Positions 42,480 through 51,989 of a stretch of DNA of 64,000 nucleotides are shown piece by piece. This DNA is from Isochrysis galbana (Eukaryota; Haptophyta; Isochrysidales; Isochrysidaceae). The notes under the pieces are model-generated. The model made no database searches and was not told the origin of the DNA. It saw only the letters and a program-made list of their open reading frames with translations. Within the stretch, counting starts at the first letter, position 1; each line of letters begins with the position of its first letter. The stretch is from contig CM030936.1 of assembly GCA_018136815.1 (NCBI GenBank), positions 3,672,474-3,736,473 of the forward strand, written 5' to 3'. The position numbers and the translations under genes were made by a program.

Positions 42480-45073
42480 ATGCGGAGCGCCGCGCTCAGC
42501 CTCGCCTCCCAGGTGCTTCTCTCTGACTTTGGGCCCGTCGTCCACCGGATCGGCCTCCAGCTCCTCGAGAATGGGGCTTCCTCTCTGAGCCAGCTCGTCG
42601 CGAGCAAGCTCTCATCGACACAGGTGAGAGCCGCCGACGCTCATCTGGTTGGGAAGAGGGAAAGGGGGGATGGCCGGTTGGGTGGGGTGGGGTGGGGGGG
42701 GGGGGGGGGGGAGGGCAGACGGGGGAGGGGAAGGGTAGGGAAGAGAAGGGGAAAGGGGGGACGAAGCCTGGCTGGTGGCGGAGAGGGGGGAAGGGGGAGG
42801 GGTGGGAGGGAGAGGAGGGAAGGGGTGGGAGGAGGATTCTCAGCCTAGGGATCATGAGGGCGGGGCACTCGGATGGGGTGGGGAGGTACCGGACAGGGAA
42901 GAGAAGGTGGAGCGGGCGAATCTTGGCAGGCGCGGGGAAGCATGGGGGGGGCGGGGGGAAGAGAGGGGCACTGCTTGAAATCAATCCGCGAGCGAGCGAC
43001 TGATGAGAAGAGGAGAGAACGTGAGGTGGAAAGCCGTGCACTGCCCCGAGAGGGTGTACGGCGAGTGTACAACCCATAGCAAGATGTAGAATACCAGCCG
43101 CATGTGTGCGAGCAACCTTGGCCTTGGCACGTCTGCCCGCACGCACTGACCCGCCGGCTTCCTGCCCACAGATACGCTCGTCGCTGCTCGTGCTCATGCA
43201 GCACAACATCGTACGCGTGATCGAGAACAGTAGTACCTCGCGCCGCGCACCGGGTGCATCGAAGCGCGCCCTGCTAGCGCCCGCCCGCGTCACGATGCGC
43301 TACACCTATGAGGCCTCGCTCGACGAGGTGCTCGCGCGCCGCTGGTTCACGTGGGTGGTCGATGCGACGCGCCGCCGCTTTGGCGACGAGGGTGCGCTAT
43401 TGATGGAGGAGGCGCTGGCGGTTGGCCGGTCGACGCTCGACGAGTTGTGTGATGGGGCGGCCGCCTCCTACGTGCGCACGGCTGGCGCACAAGCTTCTCT
43501 GGTCCCGGCCAAGCGCAAAGCCCTCAAGGAGTGCTTCGGCAAGTTGCTTGATGCCCGGTATTTTGAGCCGGTGCCCACTCTGACGTACCTCGACGGTGCG
43601 GTGTCGTCTACTGTGCCTGCACCTGCACCTGCGCCTGCTCCTGCGCCTGCGCGCGGCGGGGGTCGCGGTGCTGCCGGCCGCGGCCGCGGTGCCGTTGCGA
43701 CTGCCCGACTCAAGCGCAGCGCAGGCGTTGCGGGTCTCGACATGGGCGACGCAGCGGCGCGCGCGCTGTGCGGTGCACCGTCCGCAGTTGCTGCCAGCTC
43801 CGACACGCCGACGCTCTGGCGCGCCAATGTCAGCGGGATGCGGCGCGTGCTGCGTGCTGACGTCATCAGCCGGCTCGTCAGTGATAAGTTCGACTCGACC
43901 GCCGCCATGGTGAGCCGCCCGCCTACACCGGCTTCCTGCGCCAGCACATGCACACAACGCCACTCGCCAGGGACGAGACAAGACACAAGGCTGAATCGCC
44001 GAGGCTGGCAACATCTTGGTCCTTCGTGGGCCAACACTTGCCGGCCAGTGCTGAAGACCTTCGTGCAGACCGAGGCTAGGCGACACCCATGGCGCGTCGC
44101 GTCCATGATTCATACACTGCCACCAGGTCTTTGTCGCCTGCGCACACTGACGCTGCATGCGAGTCGCCCTCCGCTGCCCGTGTGCCCTTCAGCTTCTCGA
44201 GAATATCTTGCAAATTCAGCAACACGATTTGACCGACGACGGCTGGCCCCTGCCGCACAACAACGAGCCGCGGGGAAGGCCGTGCACAGCACCCTTCACA
44301 GTCGAGGAGCTCGTCGCTCTCTGCCCGCCCGTAATGGAAGGCGCGCGCCGTTGGCCCCTGCCCCTGCCTGATGTATTGGCTGTAGGGCTGTCGCCCGCCT
44401 CGCGCAACTCAGCCGCCTCTCCTGCCCATCGCCTTCAGGCCTCGACCAGCCCTCCGCGCGACGCCAGCTTGTATCCAACTATTTGGATACGATGTCCAAC
44501 GACCCGCTCTGCCAGATGGCGTCGCCGCTCAACGGCAAGTACATGTTCAACTTGGCTGAGATGACCGCTGCTGTCAAGCAAATCATGCTCGAGACGGCAG
44601 TCCTCCACAAGTTCGGCGAGGCCGCCTGCCGCATCTTCCGCCTACTGCTCCGGCTAGGCTTCAAAGGTGGCTGTGTCACCACCGACCGGTTGCCGCTCAA
44701 GCTGGAGCTCAAGCAAGTGGCCGAGATGAGCCTGATGCCTGAGCGTGAGGCGAGGCCGCTCCTTGGCCGCATGCTCGCCGCCGGCTTCGTCTCACTCCAG
44801 GAGATGCCGCGTTCCACTGACCACAACCCGCGCACCACCGTCTACCTTTGGCACGTTGAGATGGCGCGCGCCTGTCGCGCGCTCGAGGCCGAGATGCTCG
44901 CGACCGAGAGCAAGCTCATCAGCCGGCTTGAGGCGGAGCATAGGAGAGGCGAGCGAATGCATGGCGATGGCGAGTCGACAGCACCGAGCGGGGACCCTAG
45001 CCGCGTCGCTTCCTTTCTCGAGACAGCTATCCTCCAGACGCATGAGAGCATAATGTTCTTTCGTTATATTTGA
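42480..45073 (+). CDS. POLR3C: RNA polymerase III subunit C3 (RPC3/RPC82), about 547 aa
   Basis: Four exons: 42480-42623, 43172-43909, 44193-44330, 44450-45073. The first two junctions are clear; the last could shift by a few codons (two acceptors, 44438 and 44449). N-terminal winged helix: DFGPVVHRIGLQLLENGASS, SQLVASKLSSTQIRSSLLVL, MQHNIVRVIE. The C-terminal part reads ACRIFRLLLRLGFK, ELKQVAEMSLMPEREARPLL, AAGFVSLQEMPRSTDHNPRT and YLWHV, the conserved RPC82 tandem winged-helix region (compare MIPAKEAKDMLY, FMSLQEIPKTPDHAPSRTFY in the human protein, from memory). Length fits the family (534 aa in human). Role: part of the C3/C6/C7 subcomplex for Pol III initiation at tRNA and 5S genes in the nucleus. 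Alga-specific: an Ala/Pro and Gly/Arg-rich insertion at about residue 195-220. Intron 1 is a 550-bp G-rich tract. Confidence 0.9.
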
Positions 45074-45775
45074 GTTCGCCACGGTCGTTACTCGCCATGG
45101 CAGCGTGGACGCGCTCCGCTTGTCGTGGCTCGCAATTTCGGCTCGGCACAATGTGGCGAGAGGCAGCTCGCTTGCTAACGGCAGCCACAAGACCGCCCAC
45201 ACGGCCGCGTTGCGCGAGTGATACCTCGTCACCAAGCGTTGCGTCCAGGGCGGAGTGCGCCCTTTGGCGCCACGGGAATGCCGATTTCCGCAGCTTGTAC
45301 TTCGCAAGAAACTCTCCGGACATGCATAACGCACAATGGTACGGCAATGGCTGTATCTCCAACGTGTCATCTTGTAGCTGCACATACTTGAATGACAACA
45401 TGAAAGTGGCGTTTACCGCACATGCGATACACATGCTTCCGCGTTCCGTGCAGTATGTCTCGCTTGGGTGCTCTTGCAAGATCTTGCCAGTGTCTGCGAT
45501 GGAATCATCCTTTAGTCGCCCCATGGTAGGGGCTCATTATTTTGTTCATTGAGCGTTAGGGCTGCTACCACTAGCCTTGCATTAACACGCCAAGCCACAT
45601 GGCCGCGGCCTGCCCGATTGGCGCATAAATCATGATATGAATAATAAAACAGAAAACATCCGACAGATCATCTTCATCTGGCAACGTTAGTACCACTACT
45701 CCCAGCTAGCCCAATACTATCACGATCACGAGCCACTCCTCAACGCACCTGCCCGCACGCCTTGAAGTGATGGCA
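45074..45775. other. intergenic; uncertain minus-strand frame
   Basis: A 165-codon minus-strand frame at 45027-45524 overlaps the end of POLR3C and contains Cys pairs (MCIACAV, HCALCMSG) but no recognisable family. Not called as a gene. Confidence 0.4.
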
Positions 45776-45910
45776 CAAAAAAAACTTCTTAATATTCTCG
45801 CCGCGCGCGCGACTACGCACCCTTATTGTGCTGCCACGCCCGCTACTCTCATCTCCCCTCCACCTGCCTTGCGGCTCGTCCCTCGTGCACTACCTAGGGG
45901 CTTGGTGTTT
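45776..45910 (-). mobile_element. 3' end of non-LTR element (solo, minus)
   Basis: CAAAAAAAACTTCTTAATAT then TCTCGCCGCGCGCGCGAC, GCTGCCACGCCCGCTAC, CCACCTGCCTTGCGGC and CGTGCACTACCTAGGGGCTT: the reverse complement of 53440-53560. No ORF remnant follows, so it is a strongly 5'-truncated insertion. Confidence 0.65.
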
Positions 45911-46544
45911 GGGGTTTCATGTAGCAGGCCGCTCCCCCACCGCCGCCGCCGCACTTCCTTCCCTTAGCGCGGCCGTGCCTTACGCTCGCGCGCTGGCGTC
46001 TGCCGTCTGCGAGTGACAGCACAGCTCAGCCGTCTGCCGTCTGCCCCGCTGTCTCCGCATGCCCCCCGACATGCCCGACCGAGGCGAGAGGCCCCTGCGG
46101 CTCTTTACCTGCTTCTGGGGGCAATCAGGTTTAATTTACGACCTCTTCGTATCTCCCCCTTAGGCACATCGCACTTCTCTCGTCTTATTCGGTAGGTCTC
46201 TTGGAATCCTGCGTAGCAAGATTGCCTCTCGTTTCCGTTATGGTGCGATTCCCGTTCCAGACAAGATCGCCGACAGATCGCCCTTTGGTCGTCGTCCGTC
46301 GTCGTCTAGCCGGAGTGTTTGGGTTTGATTTCAGTCGAGTTATGTGAGAAAGTCGTGGGGCGAGAATCGGGGTGTTTTTCCTGGGTGTCTCTGTCCGTCG
46401 TCCTGTCGTCAGTCGTCATCCGTCGCTCTCGCTCTCGTCGCTCTCGCTCTCGTAACACTCAGACCCTACAATCTCGCCTCGCCTCACCAGCCCCTGCCAT
46501 CACAGCCCTCCTCTCACTCGCCCTCGCCTCTCGCCGCTCGTTCC
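45911..46544. other. intergenic / probable promoter region
   Basis: No gene is seen. Contains CGTCTGCCGTCTGC and CTCTCGTCG short tandem repeats. Confidence 0.4.
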
Positions 46545-46811
46545 ATGTCGCTCTCGCCGCCGTCCTCGCCCTCGCCCAAGCCCGCCTGCCCGCCTCCCTC
46601 TGCTGACGGGCTTCAGCCCGTCAGCGTCTCTGAAGTCGTCTCCTCCGCCGCGCCTGCCGCCGGCCTTGCTCCTTCCTCATTGCCCTCAGGCCCTATGGGC
46701 CACTCCAATTCGTCATTAGGCCGCGGGCAACCTCCGGGCGCCAGCCTGTGCAGCCTTTGGTGCTGCCGTGCACCATCAGTTTGTGGCTCGACTGCATCGC
46801 TTGCGGCATCT
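46545..46811 (+). CDS. candidate 5' exon (89 codons) with strong donor
   Basis: An ATG in good context (TTCCATGTCG) opens a frame that ends at CATCT|GTAAGTAAGG, the best donor sequence in this region, in phase 0. The encoded segment is Ser/Pro-rich (SPPSSPSPKPACPPPSADG) with a Cys-rich end (LCSLWCCRAPSVCG). The following 1.2-1.4 kb is CT-rich and ends in acceptor-like CTCTCTCGCAG (48193) and CTCACAG (48227). It may be the first exon of the LRR gene at 48042-49946; joining at 48228 keeps that frame. Confidence 0.35.
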
Positions 46812-46849
46812 GTAAGTAAGGCCCTCCTCCTCGCCACTCGCCTCGACCC

Positions 46850-47270
46850 CCCCCCCCACTTCTCTCTCTTCCCCGCCCCCACTTTCTCTCTCTTCCCCCC
46901 ACCCCTTCGCTTCTCTCTCTCCCCTCCCCTCCCCCCCCGCGCGCGGCCTGCGCTCGGCTTCTTCTGGGTGCCCCGCCGCCCCCCCCGCGCGGCCCCTGCT
47001 CGGCTTCTCGCCCCCCCCCCCGCCCCCCCCCCCCCCCCCCGCGCGGCCTGCGCTCGGCTTCTCGCCCCCTCGCCCCCCCCCGCCCCCCCCCCGCGCGAGG
47101 CCCCGATAAGTCCCCGTCTCTCGCTCTTCTTCTCCATTCACTGCACTCGCCCGCCTCTCTCGTGCGAGGACCAGATGGAGGACACCCCCAGACAACAGGA
47201 ATCTCCAGCCTCCACACAATAATCTCGCTCTCTCTCTCCTCTCCCCATCTCTCTCCCTCCCTCCCTCCCT

Positions 47271-47324
<54 letters not shown>

Positions 47325-48040
47325 TCTTTCTTCTTCCTCTCCTCTCTCTCTTCTCTCTCTTCTCTCTCTTCTCTCTCTTCTCTCTCTTCTCTCTCCTCTC
47401 TCTCTGCTCTCTCTCCTCTCTCTCTTCTCTCTCGACTTTAACCAAGGGAGGAGGAGCTCGTCTGCCATCTAAAAAAAGGCACGAGGCCACATCTCCATCT
47501 CCACTCCGTCCGCCCTCACCACCCGACATTCACCCACACACGCTCCCTCTCTTATCTATTCTCCCCTCCCTCCACGGGGGGGCCTCACTTCAACCCGGAC
47601 CGTCTGCGCGCCGCGGCGGCTCGCGCGCGCTTCTTCTGACTTCGGCCGCCTTCTTCCCTCTCTCTCTCTCCCCCCCCCCCACTTCTCTCTCTCTCCCCCC
47701 TTCCTCTCTCTCTCTCTCTCCCCCCCCCGCCCCACTTCTCTCTCTCCCGCCCCCCACTTTTCTCTCTCTCCCACCCCCTCGCTTCTCTCCCTCCCCTCCC
47801 TCTCCGCTACAATTCTCTCTCTCTCCCTCCCTCCTCTCCCCCGCCACCCCACCCCGCGCACCAGTCTTTCCCTCTCTCCGGGCTCTTCTCTTCTCTCTTT
47901 CCCCCCCCCACTCGCCCTCTCCCCTTTCTTACCCCCTTCCCCGACCCCCGCCACCCCCCGCCACTCGTTCACGTATCCGCCCTCTTCTCTTCTCTCTCTC
48001 TCTCTTCCCGCCCCACTCCCCCGTCCCCGTCCCCTTCCCC
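46850..48040. repeat. pyrimidine-rich tract with C runs and CT microsatellite
   Basis: (CT)n at 47226-47430 plus C-run and CTCTCTCC units on both sides, interspersed with CCCGCGCGGCC(T/C)GCGCTCGGC direct repeats at about 46940-47100. It probably lies in an intron or 5' leader of the next gene. Confidence 0.8.
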
Positions 48041-48041
48041 A

Positions 48042-49946
48042 ATGCTCCTCCTCCTCCCCGACGGCCAACTACTCTCTCTCCACCCCTCCTCCTCGCCACT
48101 CGCCTCGAGGCTGGAGGCCGCACTCGCCCAGCAGCAGCCACACCTCTTGCCCCTCCTCCCCCACCTCTGGATCGCCTCCTCTCTCTCTCGCAGCCGCAGA
48201 ACTCCAGCAGTTCTCCGCCTCTCACAGCGTTCTCTCGGAGGCGGCTGCAGCTACTCTCAGCCTGCGCTGCCCGAGCAACAGCAGCGCGAGCCCAGGCAGA
48301 GCGAGGCGGAGGAAGAGGAGCCTCAGGCCTGCTCCATCGACGTCCACAACCTGGGCAAGGGCGCAGGATGCAGACCCGAGGCCAATGAGGATGAGATGGC
48401 GTCCGATGCCGACGAGAAGGAGGACACCATCGCCACAGAGGATATCAAGCTCGAGAGCGCCCAGGAGGTCGACCCGAATGCGATGGCCGCCGCGCAAGAG
48501 GGCGCCGCTGAACGAGAGGCCGCGTACAGGGCCGTTCTGGTCTCGGCGCGCGACTGGGTGCCGGTGCAGCTCGATGGCGCCGATGGGGGCAGTGCAACCG
48601 CGCCCACCTCGACGCCCGCCCACATACCCGGCGCACTCGACGTGCAGGTGGACTCGACAACCATCACGCGCTGGAAAGAACGCCGCGGTGGCGAGCTCGA
48701 ACGCATGATTACGACGGGAGCGGTCGCGCTCCTCGACGCAAAGTGGGTCATCAGGCTGGCGCGGCAGGACGGCCGCTTCAAGCCGCGCCAAGCGCTCCCC
48801 GATGAGGCCTTCCTCTCGCTCACCCAGGTCCAGGCGGCTACCGCGGGCCTCGAGCTCCCCGTCGTGTGCGTCTCGCACCCGTGGCTCCAGCCCGAGCATC
48901 CCGACCCGCATGGCCACAACCTCCAGACATTGGCGCGCGCGCTCGAGGCGCTGCTCGAGGACGAGCTCCTTTGCAACGGCACTGCCGGCGTCTTCTACGA
49001 CTTCTCCTCCATGCACCAGAAGTGCCGGCGCGCCAACGGCTCCGCGGGCGATGAGATTATTGGCTTCGACCCCAGCCTACGGGGTGGCGTCGGCCGGTAC
49101 GCGAGCGAGCAGGCGCTCTTCACTCAGGCGCTGCACGACGTGAGCGTCCTCTTCTCGCACCCGCACACCCACGTGTGGAAGCTGACTGAGCTCCCACCCG
49201 ATTATGACCACGAGCTGCAGTACAAGCAGTCGGGCAACAGGGCGCCATACGAGGAGCGAGGGTGGTGCTTTTGCGAACAGCTGCTCGCCGAGATGATGAA
49301 GTCCGGCTACCTCGTGCTCGACCTGGGCAAGATTGGCAGCTGGGTGAATTTTTGGGACATGCAGAGTGTATGCTCTGATGTCCGGCGCGCGCCCATGCTC
49401 CCTTCGCGCGTCGCCGCCGAGTTGCAGAACAAGAGCTTCACCAACGGCCGCGACCGGCCGATCGTTGCGCGCATCTACGCCGAGGGGTTCGCCAAGCGCT
49501 GGGGTGAAGTCGAGGAGATCGATTACAGCTACCTCGACTGGGGCGACATGGAGGCTCGGCTGCTGGGCGACGTGCTCCGCAAGATTCGCGCTCCTAACCT
49601 CAAGAAGATCTCTCTCAGTCTCAACTCCATCGGCCCCGAGGGCACGGTTGCGCTCGCCGAGGGTGTCAAGGGTCTCAAGGGACTACAGGCGCTCGTGCTT
49701 GACCGCAACGAGATAGGTGCCGAGGGCGCAATCGGCTTCGCCAAGCGCATGAAAAACATGAAAGCATTGCAGTACCTCAACCTCGACGGCAACGAGATTG
49801 GTCCGGAGGGCGCGCTTGCACTCACCAGGGCCATCAAAGGGCTGAGGGAACTCGAGCTGCTTAACCTCGTGGCCAATCAGATTGACGATGAGGCCAAGCG
49901 TATGCTCAAGGAGCGACTCCCCGCCGGCCTCGAGATGAAGGTGTAA
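48042..49946 (+). CDS. 'VSHPWL' domain plus C-terminal leucine-rich repeat protein
   Basis: The open frame encodes up to 634 residues; residues before about 119 (second ATG at 48396) may be leader or mis-frame. Residues about 160-260 carry a variable N-terminal domain. From about 278 a domain reads VVCVSHPWLQPEHPDPHGHN, ...GVFYDFSSMHQKC, ...LTELPPD, RGWCFCEQLLAEM. The V-S-H-x-W-L..HPDP..........DY/F.S..Q order recalls the TIR/HET-like receptor-type domain that I have seen in algal and dinoflagellate proteins (inference). Residues about 505-634 are ribonuclease-inhibitor-type LRRs (LSLNSIGPEGTVALAEGV, LDGNEIGPEGALALTRAI). This could be a sensor or signalling protein; no partner gene is nearby. 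One frame, no internal intron needed. Confidence 0.7.
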   Translation: MLLLLPDGQLLSLHPSSSPLASRLEAALAQQQPHLLPLLPHLWIASSLSRSRRTPAVLRLSQRSLGGGCSYSQPALPEQQQREPRQSEAEEEEPQACSIDVHNLGKGAGCRPEANEDEMASDADEKEDTIATEDIKLESAQEVDPNAMAAAQEGAAEREAAYRAVLVSARDWVPVQLDGADGGSATAPTSTPAHIPGALDVQVDSTTITRWKERRGGELERMITTGAVALLDAKWVIRLARQDGRFKPRQALPDEAFLSLTQVQAATAGLELPVVCVSHPWLQPEHPDPHGHNLQTLARALEALLEDELLCNGTAGVFYDFSSMHQKCRRANGSAGDEIIGFDPSLRGGVGRYASEQALFTQALHDVSVLFSHPHTHVWKLTELPPDYDHELQYKQSGNRAPYEERGWCFCEQLLAEMMKSGYLVLDLGKIGSWVNFWDMQSVCSDVRRAPMLPSRVAAELQNKSFTNGRDRPIVARIYAEGFAKRWGEVEEIDYSYLDWGDMEARLLGDVLRKIRAPNLKKISLSLNSIGPEGTVALAEGVKGLKGLQALVLDRNEIGAEGAIGFAKRMKNMKALQYLNLDGNEIGPEGALALTRAIKGLRELELLNLVANQIDDEAKRMLKERLPAGLEMKV

Positions 49947-50299
49947 GCTCGCCATTGGCCGGCTCTGCTCTAGTGAAGCTTGTGGGAGACGTCCCTTGTC
50001 CGCCACAGCATGCGAGCAGCGGACAAATGTGCGCCCCCTACTCACATCCAACTATTCCCATGTACGATGTGCACTTCAATTCGCGGCGCCAGCGCACCCA
50101 ACACACCCAGTCTCGCGCACCCGGGCGGCGCTGGCCACCGATGATGATGAAGTAGCCAAGCGGATACTCCAAGGCGCGCCGTGAAGCCCGCCCCCGGAGT
50201 GAAGCGGTATTTGTTCAGTACGCGAGGTGGGGACCTGCACACGCCCTGAGATTGCTGTATTGCTAGAACTAGAAGAGGTGCTAATGCATGGCTAAATAT
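49947..50299. other. 3' flank of LRR gene
   Basis: No gene or repeat recognised apart from short GCGCACCC runs. Confidence 0.5.
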
Positions 50300-50541
50300 T
50301 GCTTTGCAAAGTAGCGCTGTACGGCAACAACACGGACGCATCCAGAAGAGCCAAAGCAGACATGGGCCGACAGCCCAAGAAACGAATAGACGCCAACAAA
50401 TTCCACCCATTATTTGAAACAAACGACGATAAGGAACTAGTTCCAAGCAGTAAACTCGTAGCAATACTAGAGCGCCTAAGAATACAACATATAATACAAC
50501 AAAAAAACACCACCAGACCTAGCGGTTGCGCAAACGCGTAG
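50300..50541 (+). pseudogene. non-LTR retrotransposon ORF C-terminal relic
   Basis: The frame reads ASRRAKADMGRQPKKRIDAN, then FHPLFETNDDKELVPSSKLV and stop at 50541, parallel to the relic at 16545-16685 (SRTAKAGMGRQPPPKTKKG ... YDTDTKGNLLIPS). Upstream sequence is unrelated. A CTTAAAGACTACCGTG inverted segment follows at 50545-50570. Confidence 0.45.
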
Positions 50542-50559
50542 TCTTAAAGACTACCGTGT

Positions 50560-51480
50560 AGTCTTGGGAGGGGGGGGGAAGACAACGGAAAATGTCAGCC
50601 TCCTTGGCCGCCTCCTAACCAACGGCCAAAGCCTCGCCACGGTTCGCCCCCTCCCCCCGAGGGTGTCCCCTATCATCTCCCTGCTTGGGGTGTCCAGGTT
50701 TTAGGCCCAGGCACAATTATCTAGATATGCTTTTGGATATTTGGGTGCACTTTTAGCCCATTTGGATATCTCCGGATATTTGGGCCGGTCATAGGCCCCG
50801 GCGACCAATACCGGGGGGGGGCAATACCAAGGAAGGGGGCCAATACCAAGGGGGGCCGGGAGTGAGGGATCGTGGAGCGGGGCGGGAGTCGCGGCACTGC
50901 GGATGGGATCACCGCATGACTCTCGGCTGTTGGTTACTTAGTAAATGGCCCTGTTTACGTGAATAGTGAGTACGTCTGTGCACGCCACAGTGAACCAGAA
51001 CGACCCGACATCGACGATGGACGATGGAAGCGGGTGAGGCCTGAGCGAGCCCGCTCTCCGCTGCCCTGCCCGTTGTGCCTGCCCGCGGCGGCGGCCGCGC
51101 GCGATGGCGCGACTCACAGACTCACAGACACCAGGTGTCGTTCCGTCAATTGTGGGACATCAGTCGAACTGAGCGATCAAATGTCAAAAATCACCTGGCC
51201 CTCTTTTGACGGAACGCGACTTCCCTGACACCCTATGTCGATATGTCGATGCAGGTCCCAGCGCACGAACCCGCGCAGCCAGGGCAGTCGCCGAAGATGC
51301 GAACGAGAACATCGAGCTGGAGCGCGCACGCGATGAGCGCATGGGGAGAGATCCCCCACGAGATATCTTGGGACCGGAGAATGTTTTGGACGAATCTTCC
51401 TGCCGTCGGCCGAGGAGAGGCGGACGGAGAGAGAGAGAGAGAGAGAGTCTCGCAGAGCGACTGCAGAACGAGAAGTCGAA
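50560..51480. other. intergenic
   Basis: GGATATTTGGG/GGATATCTCCGG direct repeats at 50725-50790 and a G-run region at 50810-50860. No gene is supported. Confidence 0.45.
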
Positions 51481-51715
51481 GTCATGCCGGTTTATTACCT
51501 TAAACGAGCCAACAATTATAGTAACAGCAAAACAAAATTCGAATCGCAAATTTCGAGACCAAAATCTGCAAACCTGGACTTGTGGACTTGAGACCATGGG
51601 GAATCCGAATCTGTGTGCCTTGTGCGTCAGTGGCAACACGGGGAACTGTTCAATTGTAATTGTGAGCGCGTACCTTACACGAATATTCATGCCTACAGCC
51701 TTCAGATAGGCAGGA
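51481..51715 (-). repeat. SINE-like dispersed repeat, copy 4
   Basis: TTACCTTAAACGAGCC, AATTTCGAGACCAAAATC, GGACTTGAGACC, GGGGAATCCGAATCTG and ATATTCATGCCTACAGC parallel copies 1 and 2. The minus strand carries GGTCTCAAGTCC as the B-box-like element. It directly abuts a hAT relic. Confidence 0.5.
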
Positions 51716-51895
51716 ATACAACAGCCTTATGCCTGAGCCCAAATTCTGCGTCTTGTGAGCGTGTGTTGTGTGTTCTCCATGCTCACCACCATTTTTGGGC
51801 CTGAGAGGACCTCTTCGCTTGCCGATCAACTGCAAGCCTCCGTCATGTTGCGGTACAATAGGAACAAGCGCGACGTTGACGTTGAGGCGGCATGA
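51715..51895 (+). pseudogene. hAT C-terminal domain relic, frameshifted
   Basis: LCLSPNSASCERV in one frame, then after a frame shift FGPERTSSLADQLQASVMLR and YNRNKRDVDVEAA plus stop. It matches the hAT fragment at 38400-38549 (LCLSPNSAACERVFS, FGPERARSLSDQVQASVMLR, YKRNARRKE), so both derive from the same transposase family. Confidence 0.75.
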
Positions 51896-51989
51896 TTGAA
51901 ATGTCGTAATGTGTGTGCTGTTGTGAGTGTGGGTGCGTGTGTGGGTGACTCAAAAATAACACACTGTAGACTATAACTATAGACTATAG

